From positions 1 to 23,883 of the forward strand of contig CAZKWF010000027.1 in the NCBI GenBank assembly GCA_964556565.1: 23,883 bases of DNA, read 5' to 3'. Positions 7,615-15,410 of this stretch are shown here, piece by piece. Both the position numbers and the translations under genes were made by a program. The DNA is from SOJZ01 sp964556565. Lineage in GTDB: Archaea > Thermoproteota > Bathyarchaeia > Bathyarchaeales > Bathyarchaeaceae. The notes beneath the pieces were generated by a model that was not told the DNA's origin, did not search any database, and saw only the letters and a list, made by a program, of their open reading frames with translations. Position 1 is the stretch's first letter. Each line of letters starts with the position of its first letter.

Positions 7615-9879
7615 TTGTCTGAATTGTTTGACGAAGGAAGGACATCCATATTGAAAATCCGAAGAGTGTTTAGCAGAGAAAAAATTGTTGAGATTTTAAA
7701 GAGCTTTAAGGTCCTTCACTTCCCAATATCCCATTCCACGCTGGTATATGCCTCATTACTTTCTCTCATCCTTTTCCTCGCATTCATAGTTCGATTGCTT
7801 CCCCTCCGTTGGGGCTTTTACCTCTCGGAGTTTGACCCTCACTGGCACTATCGCCTAACCAAGCATATGGTTGACAACGGACTGTTAACTTGGACCTCTG
7901 GCTGGTCAATGGCAGACCCTTCGCGTGACATGATGAGCTGGTATCCATGGGGACGCGATATTGCAGCCACCTCTTTTCCAGGACTGGCACTCACCGCCGC
8001 GGTTTTCTACCAAATAGCCAACGCTCTCGGTTTGTCTTTCGCTTTTTCTTCTAATCCACTTGTCGCCGATCCAGTTTACAATTTCTGCGTGATCTTCCCA
8101 GTCATAATGGGCACGTTAACGTGTTTAGTCATGTACTTTTTGGGCAAGGACATCGGTGGTAAACAAGCGGGTCTTTTTTCCGCGTTCTTTCTAGCCCTAA
8201 GCCCTTCCTTCATCGGCCGTACCACTCTAGGCTTCTTCGACGATGAGTCGGTGGGGATTTTTGCAATCCTTTTGTTTATTCTTTTCTTTCTAAGATCTAT
8301 CGAACCTGAAAGGCCGCTGAAAAACAATTTTGTTTATGCAGCTGCTGCGGGATTATCGCTCGGGTATATTTCTGCTTCTTGGGGGGCTTCTCGATATCCT
8401 ATTGGAATGGCTGTTCTTTTCGTTTTTGTTTTGATTTTGCTCCGCCGATATTCATCTCGTTTGCTTCTGTCTTACAGTACCACATTCGGCATAGCTCTTT
8501 TCATCTCTGTCAACGTGCCTAAGATAGGACTCAGATATTTGACTGAAACTACCATTTTAGCCGTTTCAGGAATCTTCCTATTGTTGTGCCTATGCGAAGT
8601 TTCTCGTCTTATCAAAACGCTCAAGATGAAAACGCTGTTCGTGCTCGGCTCCATCACTTTTCTAGCCGTTGTAATCCTTATGCTTTCACATTATGGGTAC
8701 GTTATGCCCTTGGGAACTAAGTTTGAATCTGTCTTGAATCCTTTTGAACGCCTTTTATACCCCCTCGTGCAGTCTGTGCAAGAGCATAGGCCTGCTGCTT
8801 GGGGATCGTTCTATTACGACTTCGGGATAGGCGTCTTTTTTGTACCAATTGGTTTGTTCTTTGCCATGCGGACACCCACGAACCGGAATGTTTTCTTAAT
8901 TATCTTCGGCTTGACATCCATTTACTTTGCGGGTTCCATGGTGCGGTTAGTTTTGCTCATGGCTCCGGCTTTTTGCCTCCTTTGGGCCTTAGCATTAGTT
9001 CGACTGATCAAACCTTTCACTACCGTCTTAAAGGAAGCCCCGATTATTCCGAGGCGTAAAATGCGTTTCGAAGCTCATGTGGGGAAGGAGTTCAGTGGAG
9101 CCTTCTTGATAATTATGTTTCTTCTACTCACGGTTACCTTCGTGTTGCCTACCCAGTTGTCACCATATCCAAGAGTTTTCGATCATGCGTATGCGCCCAC
9201 AACGATTGCCGCCGGAAGCATGCCAATAAAGCCACCTGAACCAGTGAGCGATTGGATTGACACTCTAAAATGGATGCGAGACGAGTTGCCGCCAAGCCCT
9301 CCATATGGTCCAACCGTGGTGGCAAGCTGGTGGGACTATGGATATTGGATTACAACTCTTGGAAATAAAACAACTCTTGCTGATAATGGTACATTCAACT
9401 CAACTCAGATAGAACAAGTCGCATTAATGTTTATGTCAACCGAGTCTGAAGCTATTGAAGTCTTGAGGAAGTACGATGCAACCCATGTTGTTGTGTTTAC
9501 AACATTCTATCCTGAGCAAGACGAGAATACTGGAGAGGTGTCTATTAATGAAGTGGGATGGGCTGACGAGGGAAAGTGGAGATGGATGGCTCGAATTTCT
9601 GAACCGCTTACTGGTGTAAACGACACGGCGTATAGACAGTATGAAGAGGATCCAGAAACAGGTGCCCTTCAAGATGTTGGGTGGAACGATCGTGGATTGA
9701 ACACTGTTATTTACAAGTTGATGAGGTATGGACAAGAATCACTGGTTTACGGGGTGCCACAATCTGTTACATTAGACCATTTTGAAAAAGCGTATTTCTC
9801 TCAATCGGGTGATTCTCCTAGATCCTATGGAGGCGCAATACCTCTTGTGTGTGTATATAAAATCAATTATGAAACATAA
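7615..9879 (+). CDS. aglB: oligosaccharyltransferase AglB (STT3 family)
   Basis: Membrane enzyme that transfers the lipid-linked glycan to Asn of N-x-S/T sequons on exported proteins. The N-terminal half is polytopic. The first helix (about 42-63) leads to the first acidic motif EFDPHW (72-77), the second is FFDDES (207-212), the flexible-loop Glu motif appears as SVQE (387-390), and Arg444 sits in MVRLVLLMAPA, a conserved ligand-binding position. A soluble C-terminal domain begins near 540 and holds the sequon-binding WWDYG (572-576). Length 754 is short for archaeal AglB (often 750-970), so the extra C-terminal domains appear minimal. The start is TTG 7615 with a weak upstream site; the first helix argues against a much later start. 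It is flanked by AglH-like and flippase genes, in keeping with the same pathway. Confidence 0.93.
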   Translation: MSELFDEGRTSILKIRRVFSREKIVEILKSFKVLHFPISHSTLVYASLLSLILFLAFIVRLLPLRWGFYLSEFDPHWHYRLTKHMVDNGLLTWTSGWSMADPSRDMMSWYPWGRDIAATSFPGLALTAAVFYQIANALGLSFAFSSNPLVADPVYNFCVIFPVIMGTLTCLVMYFLGKDIGGKQAGLFSAFFLALSPSFIGRTTLGFFDDESVGIFAILLFILFFLRSIEPERPLKNNFVYAAAAGLSLGYISASWGASRYPIGMAVLFVFVLILLRRYSSRLLLSYSTTFGIALFISVNVPKIGLRYLTETTILAVSGIFLLLCLCEVSRLIKTLKMKTLFVLGSITFLAVVILMLSHYGYVMPLGTKFESVLNPFERLLYPLVQSVQEHRPAAWGSFYYDFGIGVFFVPIGLFFAMRTPTNRNVFLIIFGLTSIYFAGSMVRLVLLMAPAFCLLWALALVRLIKPFTTVLKEAPIIPRRKMRFEAHVGKEFSGAFLIIMFLLLTVTFVLPTQLSPYPRVFDHAYAPTTIAAGSMPIKPPEPVSDWIDTLKWMRDELPPSPPYGPTVVASWWDYGYWITTLGNKTTLADNGTFNSTQIEQVALMFMSTESEAIEVLRKYDATHVVVFTTFYPEQDENTGEVSINEVGWADEGKWRWMARISEPLTGVNDTAYRQYEEDPETGALQDVGWNDRGLNTVIYKLMRYGQESLVYGVPQSVTLDHFEKAYFSQSGDSPRSYGGAIPLVCVYKINYET

Positions 9880-10090
9880 GTAACTCTTTCTTCAAAGGTG
9901 CAATCAATTATTGGTGTAGCATGCATGAGTTAAATCTTTGTTTTTATCTCTTATGCGCATCTGTAGATTATGTTATTCCCAGCCTCGCCTTGTCTTCATT
10001 TACAATCGATCTTATTAGCCATCTGGATCTCATGGCCGATTGCGAACAATATGGTAGGTATATGATTCCTCCTATACCGGCACACATGCA
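9880..10090. other. convergent gap between aglB and flippase gene
   Basis: The 211-bp gap between convergent stops holds a T-rich run (aaatctttgtttttatctc, near 9932-9950) suited to termination of aglB transcripts and a GCATGCATG palindrome near 9919. I see no convincing gene in it. Confidence 0.4.
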
Positions 10091-11665
10091 TTACTCAACG
10101 AAAGCCACGCGACCTAGCCAGAAAGCAATATGCTTCAAGCCCTTAGGAAGATAATCATGTATCAGTTCCACATCACGTTTTTTGATGGCCCTTAAGGCAA
10201 CCAGAGAGAGGAAGTAAGTCACCGAACCCACGATCATGAGCAAAGGAAGTACCAAGTAAAGGGGAAGCAGATATAATTGAAAAATTGGTGTTTCCAAGAG
10301 TGCGATTCCCGCTGCCATGATAATGGAGGCTGCTGAGGCTTTCCACAACGCCTCTTTGTCAAGGGTAATATTAAGGGTTCTTCTCAAAGCGTATACTGCC
10401 AGCCCAAAACCTATGAGACCAGTAAAAACTCTGGCCCAACCCGCGCCAGGCATGCCTAGGTTAAGGTGGGCTAAGGCGATATAGGACATAAACGTCTCGA
10501 AGAGTATGTAGGCTACGTTAAGCATTAACCTTGTTTTGGTGCGTTCCAGCGTCATCAATGTTGGACTGATTGCAACTCCTAATGTTACGGGGAGCTGAGC
10601 CAGACAAAGAACGGTTAAGGGCAGTGCAGCTTCAGCGTACTCTACTCCGGCAAACAGAACCATCGCGGGATACGCTAATACCGCGAGTCCAACAATCACT
10701 GGAAAGCCAGCCATCACCACGTATCGCGTTGCAACATGGAAAGCCTCCTTCAAGCTATCCGCCCCACCACGAGCGTACAGTTCTGAGAGCTTAGGAAAGA
10801 GAGCAACAAAGATTGAGCTTGAGATCAAACTGGGGACGAGAGCTGCTTTAGTCGCTATGTGATACATGCCGAGGTAGACTACGCCCATGTAGGGGAGAAT
10901 GAAAAGCTGATCTATCCAATTTACTGCAAAGGCGAGAATACCAGAAACGTAGAGAGGGTAGGAGAAGCTGATGAGAGGCTTTGCTGGGTGGGGCTTTTCA
11001 AGTATACCAAGAAATCGAGCGGTTAGAATCAAGCCTATGAGAGAGCATAGGATGAGCCCCATCAGCCAACTATAAATGACGCCGAGAAGCTCCCAACCCG
11101 CGTAAAGAAGATAGATGGCCAGAACTTTTTCCATCACAGTATACGCTAAGTTAATCGCAGCCATCTCTCGTATTCTTTGTAAGCCTTGTAAGAAACCTAA
11201 TGTTTGAGTGAAGAGGATCTTAAAGAAGGCAGCGAACGCAAGAATTCGAAACAACGGAGCCCACTTGGATGTGCCTAATAGCAGCGTGGATAACCATTCT
11301 GCAGAAGCAAAGAAGAGCATTGACAAAATCGCGGAGGCTATCAAGGAAATTTGCAGTGCTCGAGCGACCACAGATTTGGCTTTCTTCGACGCCCCCTCAG
11401 TGGTGTATTGAGCAATGTACTTGGTTGAAGCTAATTCTAGGGCAAATGTGCCAAACACCTGAACCAATGTGATAATAAAGGTCAGGATGGCATAGACGCC
11501 CATTTCTGGGCGTGGTGGTGGAAAAAAACGCGCGAGGATTGCAAAATAAGCTACGCTGATGACGGCTGAGATGATTCCTTGAATAAATAGGTAGGTAGCG
11601 CCTCGAGCAACTCGTGCACCAGAACGAATGGTATGCGCCATGAACAGCCAGCCTCTAATGAACAC
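10091..11665 (-). CDS. Wzx/RfbX-type polysaccharide (lipid-linked glycan) flippase
   Basis: Polytopic protein of the MOP superfamily expected to move lipid-linked oligosaccharide across the cytoplasmic membrane. The 524-residue frame (516 from the preferred start) is dominated by 12-14 hydrophobic helices and opens with a basic amphipathic stretch followed by GATYLFIQGIISAVISVAYF, the usual start of RfbX-like proteins. The middle part has SYPLYVSGILAFAVNWIDQ, a conserved family region. The open frame begins at GTG 11665, but a TATA-like CTTAAATTTATTAAAT at 11681-11696 puts transcription start near 11661, and ATG 11641 has AGAGG about 10 nt upstream, so 11641 is the better start. It lies next to AglB in opposite orientation and before UDP-glucose dehydrogenase on the same strand. 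Substrate unknown. Confidence 0.85.
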   Translation of the reverse strand: MFIRGWLFMAHTIRSGARVARGATYLFIQGIISAVISVAYFAILARFFPPPRPEMGVYAILTFIITLVQVFGTFALELASTKYIAQYTTEGASKKAKSVVARALQISLIASAILSMLFFASAEWLSTLLLGTSKWAPLFRILAFAAFFKILFTQTLGFLQGLQRIREMAAINLAYTVMEKVLAIYLLYAGWELLGVIYSWLMGLILCSLIGLILTARFLGILEKPHPAKPLISFSYPLYVSGILAFAVNWIDQLFILPYMGVVYLGMYHIATKAALVPSLISSSIFVALFPKLSELYARGGADSLKEAFHVATRYVVMAGFPVIVGLAVLAYPAMVLFAGVEYAEAALPLTVLCLAQLPVTLGVAISPTLMTLERTKTRLMLNVAYILFETFMSYIALAHLNLGMPGAGWARVFTGLIGFGLAVYALRRTLNITLDKEALWKASAASIIMAAGIALLETPIFQLYLLPLYLVLPLLMIVGSVTYFLSLVALRAIKKRDVELIHDYLPKGLKHIAFWLGRVAFVE

Positions 11666-11680
11666 TTGGATATACGTGAC

Positions 11681-11696
11681 ATTTAATAAATTTAAG
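11681..11696 (-). promoter_or_regulatory. TATA box of flippase gene
   Basis: Minus-strand CTTAAATTTATTAAAT predicts transcription start near 11661, downstream of the GTG that opens the longest frame. This favours ATG 11641 as the translation start. Confidence 0.5.
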
Positions 11697-11814
11697 CGCT
11701 ATACCATTGTTTTGTCTTGCCTCAGCCGCTTAAACATCAAAGCGCCTCTAGATAATCTCAAATTCTTAATTGTTACATGTGGCTTACGAACTCGCTTTCT
11801 TTCTGAATAATATG

Positions 11815-13146
11815 TTATTGTCCGAGTCCTATAGCTGTGAATTTGACTTTGTGGCTGTACTCTTCTGGGTCGTAAATGCGCCTGCCATCGACCACAATGT
11901 GTGTTTTCATGTGATGGATGAAGTCATTCGGTTTAAGCTGTTTAAATTCATCCCATCCAGTTGCAACAATGCAACAATCAGCCCCTTTAATACATTCAAT
12001 AGCAGATGAGGGATAACCAATGCGGTTGCCGAAGAGTTTCTTGGTGTTATTCATTGCTACTGGATCATAGGCAACAACGTTGACTCCAGCCTCAAGAAGC
12101 TTATCGATGACTTTTATGGACACGGATTCGCGGATGTCATCTGTGTTTGGCTTGAAGGCTAAGCCTAGGATGGCTATGCGTTTCCCCTTTAAATCTCCCA
12201 AGACTCTTTTAACCAGCTCAACGGCTTTATACGGTTGGGCTTCATTTACCGCCTCAACGGACTTAATGAACATGGGGTCATAGTCTAAAGTCCTAGAAAA
12301 AGCAATGAGAGCCTTGACGTCTTTGGGTAAGCATGATCCACCATATCCCAGCCCAGCGTTCAAAAACAATCGTCCAATTCTTTTGTCTAGACCTATACCT
12401 TTGGCTACCGTTTTCACGTCCACTTCTGGGATTTTTTCGCAAATGTTGGCGATCTGATTGATGAAGCTAATCTTTGTGGCCAGAAAAGCATTATTGGCAT
12501 ATTTGATTAATTCAGCTGTTGGGATATTTGCCCTAACCATTGGAGGCACCTTGTCACCATAGAATTCTAGGTACAAGTCTTCTAAGAGGTCGCCAGATTT
12601 TTTGTCATGTTCGCCAACGATGATTCGATCAGGATCCAAGGTGTCGTGGATGGCTGACCCCTCACGAAGGAACTCTGGGTTGACACATAGCGAAAAATCT
12701 ACGCCGCATCGTTTACCGCTCTGCCTTTCCAATAACGGCTTGACCACACCTTCTGTGGTGCCGGGAATCACCGTGCTCTTCATCACAACCAGATGATGAC
12801 TCACCTTCTTTTTCAACGCTTTGCCGATTTCTTCAGCGGCACTGCACACGAACCTGAGGTCGATGCCTCCATCTGGCTTTGATGGCGTTCCAACGGTGAT
12901 GAACGTAATGTTTGATCGTAAAATCGCTTCCTCTTTTCCCAGCGTTGTCTTTAAATATCCTTTGTTGACGGCTTCTCGTAGCATTTTTTCCAGGTGTGGT
13001 TCGTAAAAAGGTGAAGCCCCTTTGCTTACGGAATCAACCTTAGCTTGGTCCGTGTTGGATAGAATGGTTTCGTATCCCTTGCTTGCAAAGCAGACACCTG
13101 TGCACAATCCGACATAACCCATTCCAACAAATGAAATTTGATACAT
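11815..13146 (-). CDS. UDP-glucose 6-dehydrogenase
   Basis: Oxidises UDP-glucose to UDP-glucuronate with two NAD. From ATG 13146 the protein has 443 residues, the normal length. Motifs: Rossmann GMGYVG (8-13), NPEFLREG (156-163), the helix AELIKYANNAFLATK with catalytic Lys215, the nucleophile loop GYGGSCLPKD with Cys272, and the C-terminal GLAFKPNTDDIRES. All catalytic residues are present, unlike the relative at 3455-4831. The reading frame is open for a further 97 codons upstream (to 13437), but that extension runs over the divergent uridylyltransferase gene and has no family similarity, so I reject it. The promoter is shared with that gene: a TTTATTAC box on this strand at 13190-13197 gives a leader of about 20 nt. 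UDP-ManNAc dehydrogenase is less likely given the GYGGSCLPKD form. Confidence 0.92.
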   Translation of the reverse strand: MYQISFVGMGYVGLCTGVCFASKGYETILSNTDQAKVDSVSKGASPFYEPHLEKMLREAVNKGYLKTTLGKEEAILRSNITFITVGTPSKPDGGIDLRFVCSAAEEIGKALKKKVSHHLVVMKSTVIPGTTEGVVKPLLERQSGKRCGVDFSLCVNPEFLREGSAIHDTLDPDRIIVGEHDKKSGDLLEDLYLEFYGDKVPPMVRANIPTAELIKYANNAFLATKISFINQIANICEKIPEVDVKTVAKGIGLDKRIGRLFLNAGLGYGGSCLPKDVKALIAFSRTLDYDPMFIKSVEAVNEAQPYKAVELVKRVLGDLKGKRIAILGLAFKPNTDDIRESVSIKVIDKLLEAGVNVVAYDPVAMNNTKKLFGNRIGYPSSAIECIKGADCCIVATGWDEFKQLKPNDFIHHMKTHIVVDGRRIYDPEEYSHKVKFTAIGLGQ

Positions 13147-13170
13147 GTAATCCGCCAACCTTATGCTAGA

Positions 13171-13197
13171 TTTATTACCTCCTGAAGGCGTAATAAA
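13171..13197. promoter_or_regulatory. symmetric divergent promoter (two inverted TATA boxes)
   Basis: TTTATTAC at 13171-13178 and its exact reverse complement GTAATAAA at 13190-13197 flank an 11-bp centre. Each arm reads as a TATA box for one side: the plus-strand box predicts start near 13200 for the uridylyltransferase (ATG 13229), the minus-strand box near 13168 for UDP-glucose dehydrogenase (ATG 13146). Confidence 0.6.
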
Positions 13198-13228
13198 CAT
13201 GACGTGCCGCGGCGTGAATCTATTGATT

Positions 13229-14077
13229 ATGAAAAAGGTTGTAATCCCCGCAGCGGGTTTGGGAACCCGGCTCCTGCCGATAACCAAAGAAATGCCTAAG
13301 GAGATGCTCCCTATATTTGTAAGAAAGGATGATGGGAGACCATGCCTAAAGCCTATGTTACATGTTGTGTTTGAGCAGTTGTACGATGCGGGATTTAGGG
13401 AGTACGGCTTCATTGTTGGGAGGGGTAAGAGGGCCATTGAGGATCATTTCTCACCTGATGAAGGTTTCATAGAATATCTTAGGAATAAAAACAAAGCTGA
13501 ATTCGCCGAGGAACTGCAGGAATTTTATAAGAAGATAAACGATTCAACCGTAATCTTCATAAACCAGCCTCAACCGAAGGGTTTTGGAGATGCCGTTTAT
13601 CAGGCTAAAATCTTCACCAAAAATGAACCTTTTCTATTGCATGCAGGGGATGACATAATTCTTTCCAAGAATAATGATCACCTAAAGAGACTCGTGGAGA
13701 AGTTCAATGATTATGATGCTGAAGCAATATTCTTGGTTGAAGAGGTTGAAGACCCTAGAAAGTATGGAGTCATGGTCGGGAATGAAATAGAATCAGGAAT
13801 TTTTAAGGTTATAGAGGTCATTGAAAAACCAGAGGAGCCTACAACCAATTTGGCCATCGTTGCCTTGTATATTCTCAAGCCCTCGATATATCAGGCGATT
13901 GAGAGAGTCAGTTTGAGGGGGTGTGTTGAAGTGGAGTTAACGGATGCAGTTAAGTTGCTTATAAATTTGGGACACAATGTATATGCGTTGAAATTGCAGC
14001 GTGATGAGAGAAGGATAGATGTAGGGTCCCCTGAAACCTATTTAGAAACGCTTAGGACAATGTTTATGGGCTTGTAA
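13229..14077 (+). CDS. galU: UTP--glucose-1-phosphate uridylyltransferase (GalU type)
   Basis: Makes UDP-glucose from glucose 1-phosphate and UTP, the substrate of the divergent dehydrogenase. From ATG 13229 the protein has 282 residues and opens with MKKVVIPAAGLGTRLLP, the nucleotide-binding signature, followed by KEMPKEMLPI. Also visible are the QPQPKGFGDAV loop, HAGDD (metal-binding Asp), VEDPRKYGV, VIEKPEEP and RIDVGSPETY near the end. These are GalU hallmarks. A longer frame starts at 13163 but its first 22 residues fall across the predicted promoter and start site, so I use 13229. No strong ribosome site is seen and the leader is probably about 30 nt. The last 40 bp overlap the convergent broken nuclease gene. 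Confidence 0.92.
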   Translation: MKKVVIPAAGLGTRLLPITKEMPKEMLPIFVRKDDGRPCLKPMLHVVFEQLYDAGFREYGFIVGRGKRAIEDHFSPDEGFIEYLRNKNKAEFAEELQEFYKKINDSTVIFINQPQPKGFGDAVYQAKIFTKNEPFLLHAGDDIILSKNNDHLKRLVEKFNDYDAEAIFLVEEVEDPRKYGVMVGNEIESGIFKVIEVIEKPEEPTTNLAIVALYILKPSIYQAIERVSLRGCVEVELTDAVKLLINLGHNVYALKLQRDERRIDVGSPETYLETLRTMFMGL

Positions 14078-14663
14078 GGGTGCTGTTCCTCTCTATAACA
14101 GGTAGAAAGCGGATATTCTACTACAACGAACTTTTTTTCCGCGTCTTGAAGAAGAATATCTATAACTCCAGATTCCACCTTGACATCTATGTCGGTGAAC
14201 TTCATTCCATCTTCAAGAGTTGATGGATCGTCTGCAAGAATCTTTTGGATAGGATTTTCTAGCCCTCTTGCAGCGAGGTGGGCCCTAGGGCCGTTCTTTG
14301 CGATACTTCCTAGTGCACCTTCAATGTTAAAATAGGTCGTTCCGAGAAGATGGGAAAACACGTTGTACGGACTTTCGTTGCGATGCAAAAGAAGGATTGG
14401 AGTGTTCGTCAAATTGGGATTTTTACTTCTCGATAAGGGCAAGATGTTGCCTCTTGAACTGACAATTTTTCCTCTAAGCGGAGGCATGGTGTTGCGAATG
14501 TCCCCTTCAACCGCTCGACTTGAGAAGTGGAAAGCTTTTCAGCCTCTACGACACGATAATCCACTCCCCACTTGCGGTTGATCTTCTCCAACAAATCCGT
14601 AAGAACCCGAATCTTGCTCATGTATGCAGCATCTTTATCATAATACAGAACAAGCCTGTACAT
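14038..14663 (-). pseudogene. frameshifted, probably truncated NucS/DUF91-like nuclease-fold gene
   Basis: Two overlapping minus-strand frames read as one protein of about 208 residues. The first (from ATG 14663) is sensible up to ...SQVERLKG; the second continues as DIRNTMPPLRGKIVSSRG.... Adding one G to the GGGG run (CCCC on plus, 14502-14505) joins them. The C-terminal part has GLENPIQKILADDPSTLEDG and GVIDILLQDAEKKFVVVE, resembling the NucS/DUF91 PD-(D/E)xK core in which Asp and Glu precede a Lys (ExK). Here the text after VVVE is YPLST, so the Lys and all that should follow are missing, and the frame ends inside the 3' end of the convergent galU. The frameshift could be a sequencing error; the lost Lys is harder to explain that way. 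Family assignment is moderate. The N-terminal domain is not recognised. Confidence 0.5.
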
Positions 14664-14756
14664 TCGATCTCCTCAATGAAACTTCAACGGGTGCTTCTTA
14701 TAATTTCATATGCATACAGCGATTATCCACGAAAACCTCTGCCCTGGGCACTAAAC

Positions 14757-15329
14757 TCATTCGAAATGCAGGTCTAGGATACACGAGAGAAGTCTCCTTA
14801 TCGTCGGAGACACGATGGTTTTTTCAGCAGATTTGAAGAAATTTTCTAAACTTTCTTTTCTCAACTCAGCACGTTCGTACTCCTTTGCCTGTAGTGCCAT
14901 TTCAAGCTTTTCCAGCTGCCTCACAGCTCTAGCCTCAGCAGTTTTGCACTCCTCGTATTCACGCCAAACATTTGCGCATTTCACTCTTTGCTTTTCTGGC
15001 AGAAGGCACAATAGCTTTTTCATGGCATCTTCTTCTCTATTTTTAGCCATACTCGTCCTTTCAGGCGGCGTTAGATCTCCTGTTATGACTTCGGGAAGGT
15101 CGTGGATCAAGGCCATCTGCAGCATTTTCAGCTCATCCAAGCCTTCCAAGTCTGAAAATATCATGCATAAAATTGCGGTTCTGAACGTATGATCAGCAAC
15201 AGATTCGGGCGAGTCGATACCTACTTTTACCCAACCCGATCTCGGGATTCCTTTTAATCGCCCTGAAATCCTAAAGAAATTGACAAGATTCAAAAGATCA
15301 GATTTCGCCAATTTCAACACCATAATCAC
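14757..15329 (-). CDS. HD-domain phosphohydrolase (YfbR/HDDC2-like 5'-nucleotidase)
   Basis: Members of this HD group are metal-dependent and several hydrolyse deoxynucleoside 5'-monophosphates. Numbering from ATG 15323, the metal ligands appear as His45 (VADHTFR) and His74-Asp75 (ALIHDLPE, with the TGDLTP run after it). The last ligand, normally Asp in a DLDKxEM pattern followed by LQAxEYE, is Glu138 here (RQLEKLEMALQAKEYE). That is a conservative but unusual change. ATG 15323 is preferred because GAGGAG lies 5 nt upstream; GTG 15329 directly abuts the same site. Length about 188 fits the family. It lies 90 bp beyond the broken nuclease gene's start on the same strand and 81 bp from topoisomerase IB. 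Substrate unknown. Confidence 0.82.
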   Translation of the reverse strand: MIMVLKLAKSDLLNLVNFFRISGRLKGIPRSGWVKVGIDSPESVADHTFRTAILCMIFSDLEGLDELKMLQMALIHDLPEVITGDLTPPERTSMAKNREEDAMKKLLCLLPEKQRVKCANVWREYEECKTAEARAVRQLEKLEMALQAKEYERAELRKESLENFFKSAEKTIVSPTIRRLLSCILDLHFE

Positions 15330-15410
15330 TCCTCTATTTAACTAGAAACGTGATGTAAGTTAATTTTTGCGTGCGCAAGCAGTAGGAGAGACTTGTCACA
15401 CTACACATCC

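Noticed and set aside
9921..10154. 77-codon frame between aglB and the flippase gene
   Set aside because: Overlaps the flippase C-terminus in the antisense direction, with no supporting signal.
13147..13437. 97-codon N-terminal extension of the UDP-glucose dehydrogenase frame
   Set aside because: It overlaps the divergent galU gene, crosses the symmetric promoter and has no family similarity; MYQISFVGMGYVG at 13146 is the normal start.
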